Origin: an uncultured Clostridia bacterium
GTDB taxonomy: Bacteria; Bacillota; Clostridia; Oscillospirales; Acutalibacteraceae
Direction: 5' to 3'
Assembly (NCBI GenBank): GCA_945221685.1
Contig: CALYNN010000002.1
Location: forward strand, 1 to 24,099
Length of the DNA stretch: 24,099 bases
Positions 13,733 to 21,303 of the stretch are shown here, one piece after another. The position numbers and the translations under genes were made by a program. Position 1 is the stretch's first letter, and every line of letters begins with the position of its first letter. The notes beneath the pieces are model-generated. The model did no database searches. It saw only the letters and a list, made by a program, of their open reading frames with translations, and was not told the DNA's origin.

Positions 13733-14992
13733 TTAGTTTTGCTTAGGAAGTCCTTCCTTATCGTACATACAAAGAACCTCGCACATAATCTCAATACCTG
13801 CCGAAATACATTCGGGGCGAAGATTTTCGGGAGTGTCAAGGCGGGTATGATAATATCTCGGCGGGTCGGGATTCATTGCGGCAAAGCCTGTTGCCTTAAT
13901 GCCGCGCTGGGTAAATGCCGCCGCGTCGCAGCCGCCGATATAAATTGACTCAAATTTAAGGTCGAAGCCGCAGTTTGCCGCAGCATTTTTTACAAGATAT
14001 TTTACTCCCCAATCGTGCCTTACCGTACCGGAAAGGTCACGGTCATAAACTGCCATATCCTCTAAATCACGGAAGGTATCAAGAGCAACAACTGCAGTAG
14101 GAATATCCTTAAGCTCCTGCTCGTGAGCCTTTGCGTATGCCTTTGCACCGCGCAAGCCTGCTTCCTCGGAGCCTGAGCAAATCATAACAACCTCTGTGTT
14201 TTCAAATTCAACTCCTGCCTCGGCAAGAGCCTTAATTGTACCCATACCGGTATAACAGCCCGAAAGGTTATCGGAAGCGCCGGGAACGGATTTCGTCCAG
14301 CTCTGGAAGAATAAAAACGCAATTTCAAAAGGAATAAATACGCAGGATACTACAAACAGTGCAATAAAGAAGCCTTTAGCCTTTTCTATATCCATAGCGG
14401 CAGAGCCTTTGCCTACGATAATACATACTGCTGCAAAAACTGTTTGAACAACAAGACCTACAACTGCAGGAATTTCTACAAAAAGCTTTGCCTGAAGACC
14501 GCCCATAAGGTAGTTGAGCTTCCATTCAAACTGACTGTCGGAATGGGCAATCATAATTATTCTCTGCTTAACCTCGCCCTTGGGACTGCGGGTGGCAATC
14601 ATATTGTGAGAGGTTTGCTTCGGGAAAAGAAAATCATCAAACTGCTTATACATAAGAAATTCAAAAAGAAGCGGAACAAAAGCCAAAACGCAAAGCACCA
14701 GCGCCGCAATAGGAGATGCAAACCAGTTTACGAAAACAGAAGCAACGCCGCAGGCAACGGTAAAGGGAATAAAGCCCATAAAGCCCTGTCTGTGAAGGGT
14801 GAATTCTTCGATTTCGGTTTTGTTGCAATAGTTCTTCATATCCCTTTCCATCCACTGCTGAGCGCGAAGCTCCTCGGGTGAACCGGGCTTACGGGGACCT
14901 ATCTTTTTACAAATCTTTGTTATGCCCCTAACAGCATATTCGGTATTCTTTTGAATATCAATGCTTTGGGCATATTCTTTGGCAATTTTCAT
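13733..14992 (-). CDS. M28-family zinc peptidase with internal membrane segments
   Basis: This 419-residue protein has the zinc aminopeptidase ligands in family order: H150 in MIAHSDSQ, D241 in GASDNLSG, the E276-E277 pair in GSEEAGLRG, D305 in VALDTFRD and H382 in YYHTRLDTPE. It is unusual in carrying four predicted membrane helices: two before the first ligand (about 73-92 and 96-114) and two between His150 and Asp241 (about 170-193 and 206-229). The catalytic domain is thus tethered by helices inserted inside it. No signal peptide is evident. M28 enzymes mainly remove N-terminal residues from peptides, and substrate is unknown here. AAGGAG lies eight bases before the ATG. It has its own promoter, and a hairpin terminator precedes spoVAE downstream. 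Confidence 0.9.
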   Translation of the reverse strand: MKIAKEYAQSIDIQKNTEYAVRGITKICKKIGPRKPGSPEELRAQQWMERDMKNYCNKTEIEEFTLHRQGFMGFIPFTVACGVASVFVNWFASPIAALVLCVLAFVPLLFEFLMYKQFDDFLFPKQTSHNMIATRSPKGEVKQRIIMIAHSDSQFEWKLNYLMGGLQAKLFVEIPAVVGLVVQTVFAAVCIIVGKGSAAMDIEKAKGFFIALFVVSCVFIPFEIAFLFFQSWTKSVPGASDNLSGCYTGMGTIKALAEAGVEFENTEVVMICSGSEEAGLRGAKAYAKAHEQELKDIPTAVVALDTFRDLEDMAVYDRDLSGTVRHDWGVKYLVKNAAANCGFDLKFESIYIGGCDAAAFTQRGIKATGFAAMNPDPPRYYHTRLDTPENLRPECISAGIEIMCEVLCMYDKEGLPKQN

Positions 14993-15025
14993 AGCACATT
15001 CTCCTTGCTGATTGTTATCTACTCA

Positions 15026-15054
15026 ATTTTAGCATATTGAAATATTTATTGCAA
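15026..15054 (-). promoter_or_regulatory. Sigma-A promoter of the M28 peptidase gene
   Basis: On the minus strand TTGCAA (15049-15054), 17 bases, then TAAAAT (15026-15031) preceded by TGC, an extended -10. Confidence 0.7.
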
Positions 15055-15071
15055 GGTGTTTAAAAAATAAT

Positions 15072-16013
15072 TTAGATTTTATCCCTGTAGCGTTTGGCGG
15101 TAATAATGCCGTCGCAAACATTAATTCGGCAAATTCTTGCGTTTCTTCTGTCGCCCTTAAGTCCGTCATCGTCAATATCTCTTGCGTGATAAACCGCGTA
15201 CCACTGACCGTCCTTTTTAATCATGGAGTGATGACCCGTACCCTCCTCAAATTCATTTGCCGCCATAACCGGCTGATAAGTAAAGTCATTTGGGTATTTT
15301 TCAAATTTGATTTTTGTAAGGTCATTTTCGTTTGTTTTAGCTCTTGCGTAGCCGATGTAGTAGGTAGGCTTTTGGTAGCAGTTGCCCGAATACATAACAT
15401 ACTGCCAGTCGCCCTCCCGAAAATAAAATGCGCCCTCAATAGTGTGCCAGTTTACACCTTTCTTATATCTGTCGTGCATATAAATATCTTCGTCAAGGCT
15501 TGGCTCAACAACCTTAACAGGCTTTCCTAATGGGGTTTCGGGGTCGGTAAGCCTGTCAACAACAATGTATGTACCCGGTCTTTCGCCGTCAAAACGGTTT
15601 GTGGAATAAAAAATAAATAATCCGTTTTCATTTTTTACAACATGTGAATCAATGGAAAAGGGGTGCAAAAGCTGCTTGGGACAGGTAAACGGTCCCAGCG
15701 GACTGTCACTTTTCGATACAAACATTGTTTGCCTGTGGCCGCCCTCGTCTGCCTTATCGCCGTAAAACTCAAAGGAGCAGTACATATAGTATGTACCGTC
15801 AACCTCAATTACGGACGGTGCCCAAAAATCAGTAGCATCGGGATAGGTAAATACCTTGCCGTAAAATTCCCAACCGCTGAATAAGTCGTCGGAATAATAG
15901 GCGTAAATTCCGTCGTCACCGGTTGTATAAATATAATATTTTCCCTTGCTTTCAAAAATAAACGGGTCTGCCTGACCTATGTAGTTATCCTTGTCAATTT
16001 TAAGAAGATGCAC
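15072..16013 (-). CDS. Intracellular glycoside hydrolase family 43 enzyme
   Basis: This is a five-bladed beta-propeller glycosidase of 313 residues, lacking a signal peptide, so it works on imported oligosaccharides. The GH43 triad is in place: general base D16 in GQADPFIF, the pKa-modulating D122 in SIDSHV, and general acid E193 in TIEGAF. Conserved propeller segments include DFWAPSVIEVDGTYYMYCS and the late GTGHHSM. GH43 enzymes are mainly arabinofuranosidases, xylosidases, arabinanases or galactosidases, and I cannot choose among them. The start is GTG at 16013, seven bases after GGAGG; no upstream ATG fits. The domain fills the whole protein, with no binding module. It has its own near-consensus promoter. 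It is a plausible partner of the two exported GH30 enzymes. Confidence 0.9.
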   Translation of the reverse strand: MHLLKIDKDNYIGQADPFIFESKGKYYIYTTGDDGIYAYYSDDLFSGWEFYGKVFTYPDATDFWAPSVIEVDGTYYMYCSFEFYGDKADEGGHRQTMFVSKSDSPLGPFTCPKQLLHPFSIDSHVVKNENGLFIFYSTNRFDGERPGTYIVVDRLTDPETPLGKPVKVVEPSLDEDIYMHDRYKKGVNWHTIEGAFYFREGDWQYVMYSGNCYQKPTYYIGYARAKTNENDLTKIKFEKYPNDFTYQPVMAANEFEEGTGHHSMIKKDGQWYAVYHARDIDDDGLKGDRRNARICRINVCDGIITAKRYRDKI

Positions 16014-16040
16014 GGTAATTCCTCCCCAACTTTTTGGGAT

Positions 16041-16069
16041 ATTATACTACATGGCAAAAACCATTACAA
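16041..16069 (-). promoter_or_regulatory. Sigma-A promoter of the GH43 gene
   Basis: On the minus strand TTGTAA (16064-16069), 17 bases, then TATAAT (16041-16046). A small CCCAA/TTGGG hairpin lies between the -10 and the GGAGG. Confidence 0.75.
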
Positions 16070-16076
16070 CTGTTTT

Positions 16077-16394
16077 TTACGGACTTTTAATATTTTTGCA
16101 AATGCTATACCAAACGCAGTCACAGCAGATTTTTTCAGGCTGCGGCTCTTCGCCTCCTTCGAGAGCCTCCTTAACTGCTTTGTCGTAACGGGAAACGGTG
16201 CTCTCCTCCCTGCATATACCGCCTATGTTGTTGGGGCAGGCGGCGCATACATCGTCACATTCTTCTACAAGAGTATATTCGCTAAGTTGCATACTATCCT
16301 TTATTTTTTGCATATTGTTGCAAAACTCACTGCTGTAGCCCTTTCCGCTGAAGCGGGGAACACACATTAAATGATGATACCTAAGCTTTATCAT
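16077..16394 (-). CDS. DUF1284 Cys-rich protein, possible Fe-S protein
   Basis: This 105-residue protein begins with the DUF1284 hallmark KLRYHHLMCVPRFSGKGYS and continues with CDDVCAACPNNIGGICREE and KICCDCVWYSIC. It holds eleven cysteines, many in CxxC-like spacing, so a metal or iron-sulfur site is likely; the family function is unknown. Its ATG overlaps the bioY stop by four bases (ATGA), implying coupled translation and related use. A link to biotin supply is suggested only by that context. It ends 63 bases before the GH43 start, which has its own promoter. Confidence 0.85.
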   Translation of the reverse strand: MIKLRYHHLMCVPRFSGKGYSSEFCNNMQKIKDSMQLSEYTLVEECDDVCAACPNNIGGICREESTVSRYDKAVKEALEGGEEPQPEKICCDCVWYSICKNIKSP

Positions 16395-16969
16395 TTTACA
16401 AATTTTTTGAGCCTGTTTGCCAGCACTGCGGCAACGGCAATTTTAACAGCGTCGGGAAGCAAAAAGGGAAAAACGCACCAGCCGAGAATAGTAAGCAGCG
16501 AAGCCGGCTCGTTTGATTTTGCATAAACAACTGCAAACCACGCCGTGCCAAAGGCATAGCAAACCAATATGCCTATTACCATAGATAGAATAAGAGGCAA
16601 CAGCCTGCCCTTAAATTTGTCGGAGGCAAAGCCTACAATAAGCGCAGTAAAAATAAACCCTATTATATAGCCTCCGGTTTGACCCAAAATTATTCCGACT
16701 CCGCCTGTAAAGCCGGAAAATACCGGCACGCCTAAGGCGCCGAGAGCAATGTAAACAGCTGTTGCAAGGGTACCTCTTTTTAATCCGAAAAGACCTGCTA
16801 TAAGGCATACCCCCATAGTTTGCAGGGTAATGGGCACAGTCGGCAGTGGTATTGAAATCCACGAGCAAACGGCAATAAGCGCCGCCGATATTCCGATAAA
16901 TACAATATCCTTTATTTTAGAATTTGCGGGCACTTTTTTGCTTTTTTCTTCATTAGAAATTTCATTCAT
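16391..16969 (-). CDS. bioY: Biotin transporter substrate-binding component BioY
   Basis: BioY is the integral membrane S component that captures biotin, alone or with the shared ECF energy module (EcfA, EcfA', EcfT). The 192-residue protein has about six hydrophobic helices and the family segments SIPLPTVPITLQTMGV, GTLATAVYIALGALGVPVF and GGVGIILGQTGGYIIGF. The N-terminal 17 residues are polar. AGGTGA lies four to five bases before the ATG, which makes 16969 a sound start. No ecf genes are in the window, so it probably uses a shared module. I looked for a BirA/BioR-type operator and found only a weak half-site near the -35. Confidence 0.95.
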   Translation of the reverse strand: MNEISNEEKSKKVPANSKIKDIVFIGISAALIAVCSWISIPLPTVPITLQTMGVCLIAGLFGLKRGTLATAVYIALGALGVPVFSGFTGGVGIILGQTGGYIIGFIFTALIVGFASDKFKGRLLPLILSMVIGILVCYAFGTAWFAVVYAKSNEPASLLTILGWCVFPFLLPDAVKIAVAAVLANRLKKFVK

Positions 16970-16997
16970 AAAATCACCTGTTTCCTAATTTTTATAG

Positions 16998-17026
16998 ATT
17001 ATTGCACTATGAAGAAAAATTGTCAA
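16998..17026 (-). promoter_or_regulatory. Probable promoter of bioY-DUF1284
   Basis: On the minus strand TTGACA (17021-17026), 17 bases, then AATAAT (16998-17003). The -35 is perfect and the -10 moderate. Confidence 0.55.
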
Positions 17027-17085
17027 CTTGTTATCGCATAAAGGTTTACAATCAAAACAAAAAACAACTTTATGCAAATTGATTG

Positions 17086-17114
17086 TTGATTTAGTCACGG
17101 TAATTATATATAAT
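17086..17114 (+). promoter_or_regulatory. Sigma-A promoter of the large GH30 protein
   Basis: TTGATT (17086-17091), 17 bases, then perfect TATAAT (17109-17114), about 40 bases before the start codon. Confidence 0.75.
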
Positions 17115-17155
17115 AATGTAGAGTTTACTAAAATAAACGGTTGAGGGTAATGAAG

Positions 17156-20100
17156 ATGAAAAGAACACTATCTCTTTTGCTGAGTCTTGTAATGACGCTT
17201 TCTGTTTTTTGCACGGCGGAAATTACAAGCTATGCGGCAACACAAACAGGAACCACCGGCGACTTGTCTTGGTCTCTTGATACAGATACCGGAGTGTTTA
17301 CCTTAAGCGGCTCAGGCTACGGTGCAAACTATGCCAACAACTCTTTAAGCAGAGCGCCGTGGTACACTTTTTACAGAACTCAAATTAAAAGCGTTGTTAT
17401 TAATGAGGGTGTAAAGGGCATAGGTGATTACAGCTTTTATAACTGCACAAATCTTACATCTGTTTCCTTTGCCGATACGGTTGATACAATAGGCACATGC
17501 TGCTTCAGAAGCTGTACCTCATTGCCGAATATCACGCTTCCGAGTAATTGTACTTGGTACTACAAGGAGCTTTTTTTAGGTTGCACAAGTCTTGTTTGGG
17601 CGGTAATGCCATCCGGTAACAGTACAAACGATTATTCGGGCAAGCTTCCCGACGGAACCTTTAGCGGCTGTACCTCTCTTGAGGAGGTTTATATCGGCCC
17701 CGATCACACTGCACTTGATACTAAAGCGTTTTACAATTGCAGTAAGCTTCGCGGTGTTATTTGGGATAGCGGAGAAATTACATCAATAGGAACAAACGCC
17801 TTAAGCAGTGTTCCCTCAAGCTGTACCTTTGTTGACAACAGCTCAACCCTTTCCTCTTGGGCTTCCTCTAACGGATTTAATTATTCGAACCTAAGCGGAG
17901 CATGCTCCTCCAACTCCTATTCCTCATCGGTCCTTACTTATTCGTTTAATACTGACAACAGAAAGTTAAGCTTTTCCGGAAGCGGTGATATGAACTCAAC
18001 ACCCTGGAGCGTTTACCACTATTTTATAAAGGATATAAGCTTTGCAGATGTTGACAATACATATACAATTTCAAACAGTGCCTTCAGCGGCTGTTCAGGC
18101 TTAAGCACGGTTGTATTTAACAGCACAAATAACGGTACTCTTAAAATAGGCAACAGTGCGTTTTATAACTGCACTGCATCAACCTATTGGCTTAACATTC
18201 CCGAAAACACGGTAAGCATAGGCTCAAATGCCTTTAACAACACAAACTTTAACTATGTTACCATTGCTTCTCCAAAGCTTACCTTCGGCAGTAACGCCTT
18301 CGGAAGCACAGGCTATGCAAGATTTTTCGGTGTTGCCGGAAGCGGTGCCTATGATTTTGTAAAGGCAGGACGGACAAGCGGCTATAATTGGTACTACTAT
18401 TGCCTTAACGATAACCACAATTACTCGTATGTAACAACAGCGCCAAGCTGTACCGAGCAGGGCTACAACACCTACACCTGCTCAAATTGTGACGCAGAAC
18501 CGTATAAAACAGATTATACCGACCCTATCGGTCACATCTACAAATATACGGGCACAAGCGAATCGTTTATGGTATATAGCTGCAGCCGTTGCGGTTCAAC
18601 CGATTTAAAGCTTGACGCCATTGCGGTGTTTGACCTGTATAAAAACGCTATCAGCCACGACAACGATAATTCCGCCTATAACCAGTCAAACTACAGCGGA
18701 GCGGCAGACCTTTATACAGACGGATATGTTAACGCAAAGGATTTCCTTTTAATTTCAAAGGTTGTAAACAGTATTGACACCTCCTCTACTAAAACAACTC
18801 TTACCGAATCCACAACCTATCAAACAATGGAGGGCTTCGGTGCTTCTGCTTGCTGGTGGAGTCAGGAGGTTGGCGGCTGGAGCAATCTTGACGAGATTAT
18901 AGAGCTTCTTTACGGCAGGGAAAAGGGTATCGGACTAAACATATACAGATATAATCTTGCAGGCGGCTCCGAAAACGACACCTTTATTACAGACCGTTTA
19001 AGAAGGGGAGAGGATTTCCTCGGCGAAGGCAGTGATATTAACGACGCGTCAACATACGATTGGAGCGCAGACGCAAATGCCCAAAAGGCGCTTGCCTCTG
19101 CCCAAAAGGCTAATTCCGGCTTAAAGGTAACCCTTTTCTCCAACTCGGCACCTGTTTCCATTACCGATAACGGCAAGGCATATTGCAGCAATTCGGCTAC
19201 CAAAAACCTTTCGGAAAGCAATTATCAGTCGTTTGCTAATTATGTTGTAAACTGCGCAGAGCACTTTATTGAGCAGGGTTATAATGTTACAGAGGTTTCG
19301 CCTATTAACGAGCCTGAATGGGCATGGGCGGCAGATGAAAACGGCTATGCAGGTCAGGAGGGATGCCACTTTACAGACACGGCGGCAAGAACCTTCTATA
19401 ACAACTATATGGTGCCGACACTTCAAAGAAGCAGTCTTAACGGCAAGGTAGGACTTTCGGTTTGGGAAAGCGGCCAGCTTAACAAGTCTTCCTATTGGAG
19501 CGGCTTCCTTAACAAAATGTTCTCCTCTGCTACTGTGTACAAAAACAGTAACTCCAATATAAGAAGCTATGTTGACAGCCTTGATACTCACTCCTACTGG
19601 TGCAGTACAAGCGACAGAACAACAGTAGCAAGTCAGATTAGCGGTTCAAGCTATTCTGCTATAAGCAAGGTGCGCTGTACCGAATACTGCCAAATGACCA
19701 ACGACGGAAATACAGGCGTATATGACCTTATTCAGCAGGAGGGCACAACAAACGGCATGGGCATTGAATACGGTCTTGCAATGGCAGATATTATCTATCA
19801 GGACCTTACAATTCTCAATGCTGTTGAATGGGATTGGTGGACTGCCTGCAGCGTAGGAATATATCCCGACGGCTTAGTTTATATAAACTGTAACGACCAT
19901 AGCGATGTTCAAACTGCAAAGCGTTTATGGTGTCTTGGCAATTTCTCAAAATTTATTGAGGACGGCGCAGTAAGAATAGCCGTTTCCGCCGGAAGTATGC
20001 CCTCAACAGTTGAGCAGTGTGCGTTTAAAAATCCCGACGGAAGCATTGCAATAGTATATATCAATAAGGGCAATGCTACACAGTTTACATCTGTTGACGG

Positions 20101-20227
20101 CTACACATCATTTGAAAGCTATGTAACCGATAAAAGCCGTGATTTAGAGCTTTATCAGTCAGGCTCGTCACAGGGCAAGGCTATTGCAATTCCTGCAAAA
20201 AGCGTTACAACCGTTGTTGTAAAATAA
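17156..20227 (+). CDS. Secreted BspA-repeat, Cys-rich module, dockerin-like, GH30 protein
   Basis: This 1023-residue exported glycanase has several modules. I chose the ATG at 17156, eight bases after GAGGG, giving a clean signal peptide (MKRTLSLLLSLVMTLSVFCT... cut near SYA-ATQ, about 27). Residues 33-410 hold two BspA/LRR_5-type blocks, each opening with a TYSF/SWSL-(D)T-GSG motif and repeating units such as IGDYSFYNCTNLTSV and ISNSAFSGCSGLSTV. Residues 419-485 form a Cys-rich module (C432, C442, C445, C476, C479). Residues 486-540 look like a degenerate dockerin: only the second Ca loop, DLYTDGYVNAKD, is convincing. GH30 fills 553-1023, with acid/base E719 (PINEPEW) and probable nucleophile E843 (CTEYCQM). 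It is strongly similar to the anchored GH30 at 4402-6021. Substrate is unproven. Confidence 0.9.
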   Translation: MKRTLSLLLSLVMTLSVFCTAEITSYAATQTGTTGDLSWSLDTDTGVFTLSGSGYGANYANNSLSRAPWYTFYRTQIKSVVINEGVKGIGDYSFYNCTNLTSVSFADTVDTIGTCCFRSCTSLPNITLPSNCTWYYKELFLGCTSLVWAVMPSGNSTNDYSGKLPDGTFSGCTSLEEVYIGPDHTALDTKAFYNCSKLRGVIWDSGEITSIGTNALSSVPSSCTFVDNSSTLSSWASSNGFNYSNLSGACSSNSYSSSVLTYSFNTDNRKLSFSGSGDMNSTPWSVYHYFIKDISFADVDNTYTISNSAFSGCSGLSTVVFNSTNNGTLKIGNSAFYNCTASTYWLNIPENTVSIGSNAFNNTNFNYVTIASPKLTFGSNAFGSTGYARFFGVAGSGAYDFVKAGRTSGYNWYYYCLNDNHNYSYVTTAPSCTEQGYNTYTCSNCDAEPYKTDYTDPIGHIYKYTGTSESFMVYSCSRCGSTDLKLDAIAVFDLYKNAISHDNDNSAYNQSNYSGAADLYTDGYVNAKDFLLISKVVNSIDTSSTKTTLTESTTYQTMEGFGASACWWSQEVGGWSNLDEIIELLYGREKGIGLNIYRYNLAGGSENDTFITDRLRRGEDFLGEGSDINDASTYDWSADANAQKALASAQKANSGLKVTLFSNSAPVSITDNGKAYCSNSATKNLSESNYQSFANYVVNCAEHFIEQGYNVTEVSPINEPEWAWAADENGYAGQEGCHFTDTAARTFYNNYMVPTLQRSSLNGKVGLSVWESGQLNKSSYWSGFLNKMFSSATVYKNSNSNIRSYVDSLDTHSYWCSTSDRTTVASQISGSSYSAISKVRCTEYCQMTNDGNTGVYDLIQQEGTTNGMGIEYGLAMADIIYQDLTILNAVEWDWWTACSVGIYPDGLVYINCNDHSDVQTAKRLWCLGNFSKFIEDGAVRIAVSAGSMPSTVEQCAFKNPDGSIAIVYINKGNATQFTSVDGYTSFESYVTDKSRDLELYQSGSSQGKAIAIPAKSVTTVVVK

Positions 20228-20248
20228 AAATATATAATGCTTAAACGA

Positions 20249-20290
20249 AAGCACCTGTTGCACAAAATGCAACAGGTGCTTGTTTGTTTG
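20249..20290 (+). terminator. Terminator after the large GH30 gene
   Basis: AAGCACCTGTTGCA and TGCAACAGGTGCTT form a perfect 14-base stem with a 5-base loop, followed by TGTTTGTTTG. The rest of the 236-base gap to the next start holds only that gene's promoter. Confidence 0.85.
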
Positions 20291-20400
20291 CGGTGCAGAA
20301 GTAATCCGCCGTTAGATATAAACTTGGTTGTAATTAATTCGAGCAGATTATTATCCTATAATACCTTTTTCAATAATTACGGAAAATATTGCAAAACTCC

Positions 20401-20429
20401 TTGCAAAGCACTCATTCGTGTAATAATAT
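20401..20429 (+). promoter_or_regulatory. Probable promoter of the asparaginase-like gene
   Basis: TTGCAA (20401-20406), 17 bases, TAATAT (20424-20429), giving a leader near 28 bases. A TATAAT at 20357-20362 lacks a good -35 and is a weaker alternative. Confidence 0.55.
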
Positions 20430-20463
20430 AAATATCAAAGAGTATTGCTTGCGGAGTGTGCAT

Positions 20464-21255
20464 ATGAATAAAAAAATTTTGGTGATGGCGTTGGGCGGCA
20501 CCATCGGCAGTGTAAAAAGTGACTGTATTCGCCTTGATAAAAATAATCTCAAAATACTCGATTTCTGCAAAAGAAGCGATGTGGAGCTTAAGGGCGTTTC
20601 TCCCTTTTCGCTCCTTTCCGAAAATATGACGGCAGAGCTTTTGCAAAGGCTTATTGATTTTATTGACGGCGTTGATAAAACCGAGTATTTGGGCATAATT
20701 ATTCTCCACGGAAGTGACACGCTTTCCTTTACCTCGGCGGTTATAGCAAATGCCTTCCCCGATGATAATATTGTTCTTACCGCGGCGGATAAGCCTATTG
20801 AGGATAAGGAAAGCAACGGAATAAAAAATTTCAATATGGCGCTTGACCATCTGCTTTCGGGCGCAAGGGGAGTTTATGTTGCCTATAATAAAATTATGAA
20901 AGCCATTACCGTAACAGGCCCTGCGCCTAATGACGATTTTATTTCGGTGGAAACGAACGCACGGCCGATAAACAGCCGCAAAATCCGCAATAAAAATATA
21001 CTGATTATTACTCCCTATGTTAATATCAGCCTTGATAATTATGATTTCAGCAGGGTAGACGCAGTGCTTTTTACAATGTACCACAGTGCAACCGTGCCGA
21101 AAAATATAGCCGATTTCGCAAAGGGTGCGGATATTCCCGTGTACTTTGTTACCCATAAGCCCTCGGCGGATTACGAAACGGCAGAGGGTATTGAAAATAT
21201 TTTGTTTTCCTCAACGGTTGAAAACGCCTACGCCCGCCTACTTCTAACTGATTAG
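20464..21255 (+). CDS. Short L-asparaginase-like protein
   Basis: The family hydrolyses asparagine (sometimes glutamine) to the acid and ammonia. The N-terminal motif ALGGTIGS (9-16) carries the first catalytic Thr (T13); the second motif reads HGSDTL (82-87) where the family has HGTDT, so the second catalytic Thr is Ser84, a conservative change, next to D85. No signal peptide is present, so it is cytoplasmic. At 263 residues it is clearly shorter than the usual 320-350; the C-terminal domain is reduced. GGAG lies seven bases before the ATG at 20464; an upstream in-frame start would add an unconserved leader. An asparaginase fold with altered or different substrate is possible. It stands alone with its own promoter. 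Confidence 0.8.
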   Translation: MNKKILVMALGGTIGSVKSDCIRLDKNNLKILDFCKRSDVELKGVSPFSLLSENMTAELLQRLIDFIDGVDKTEYLGIIILHGSDTLSFTSAVIANAFPDDNIVLTAADKPIEDKESNGIKNFNMALDHLLSGARGVYVAYNKIMKAITVTGPAPNDDFISVETNARPINSRKIRNKNILIITPYVNISLDNYDFSRVDAVLFTMYHSATVPKNIADFAKGADIPVYFVTHKPSADYETAEGIENILFSSTVENAYARLLLTD

Positions 21256-21303
21256 TAATATCCGTATTTAATTGTATAAATATTATAGATAAAGGAGCAA
21301 AAA

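Noticed and set aside
14444..14881. 145-codon plus-strand frame opposite the M28 gene
   Set aside because: It is antisense to conserved catalytic-domain sequence, is Lys/Asn-rich without family resemblance, and has no start signal.
16998..17035. Possible BirA operator near the bioY promoter
   Set aside because: Only a weak half-site (TTGTCAAC) is present and no matching second half at proper spacing.
20232..20431. Small open frame across the terminator after the large GH30 gene
   Set aside because: It runs through the hairpin and the next promoter, has no ribosome binding site and shows no recognisable protein features.
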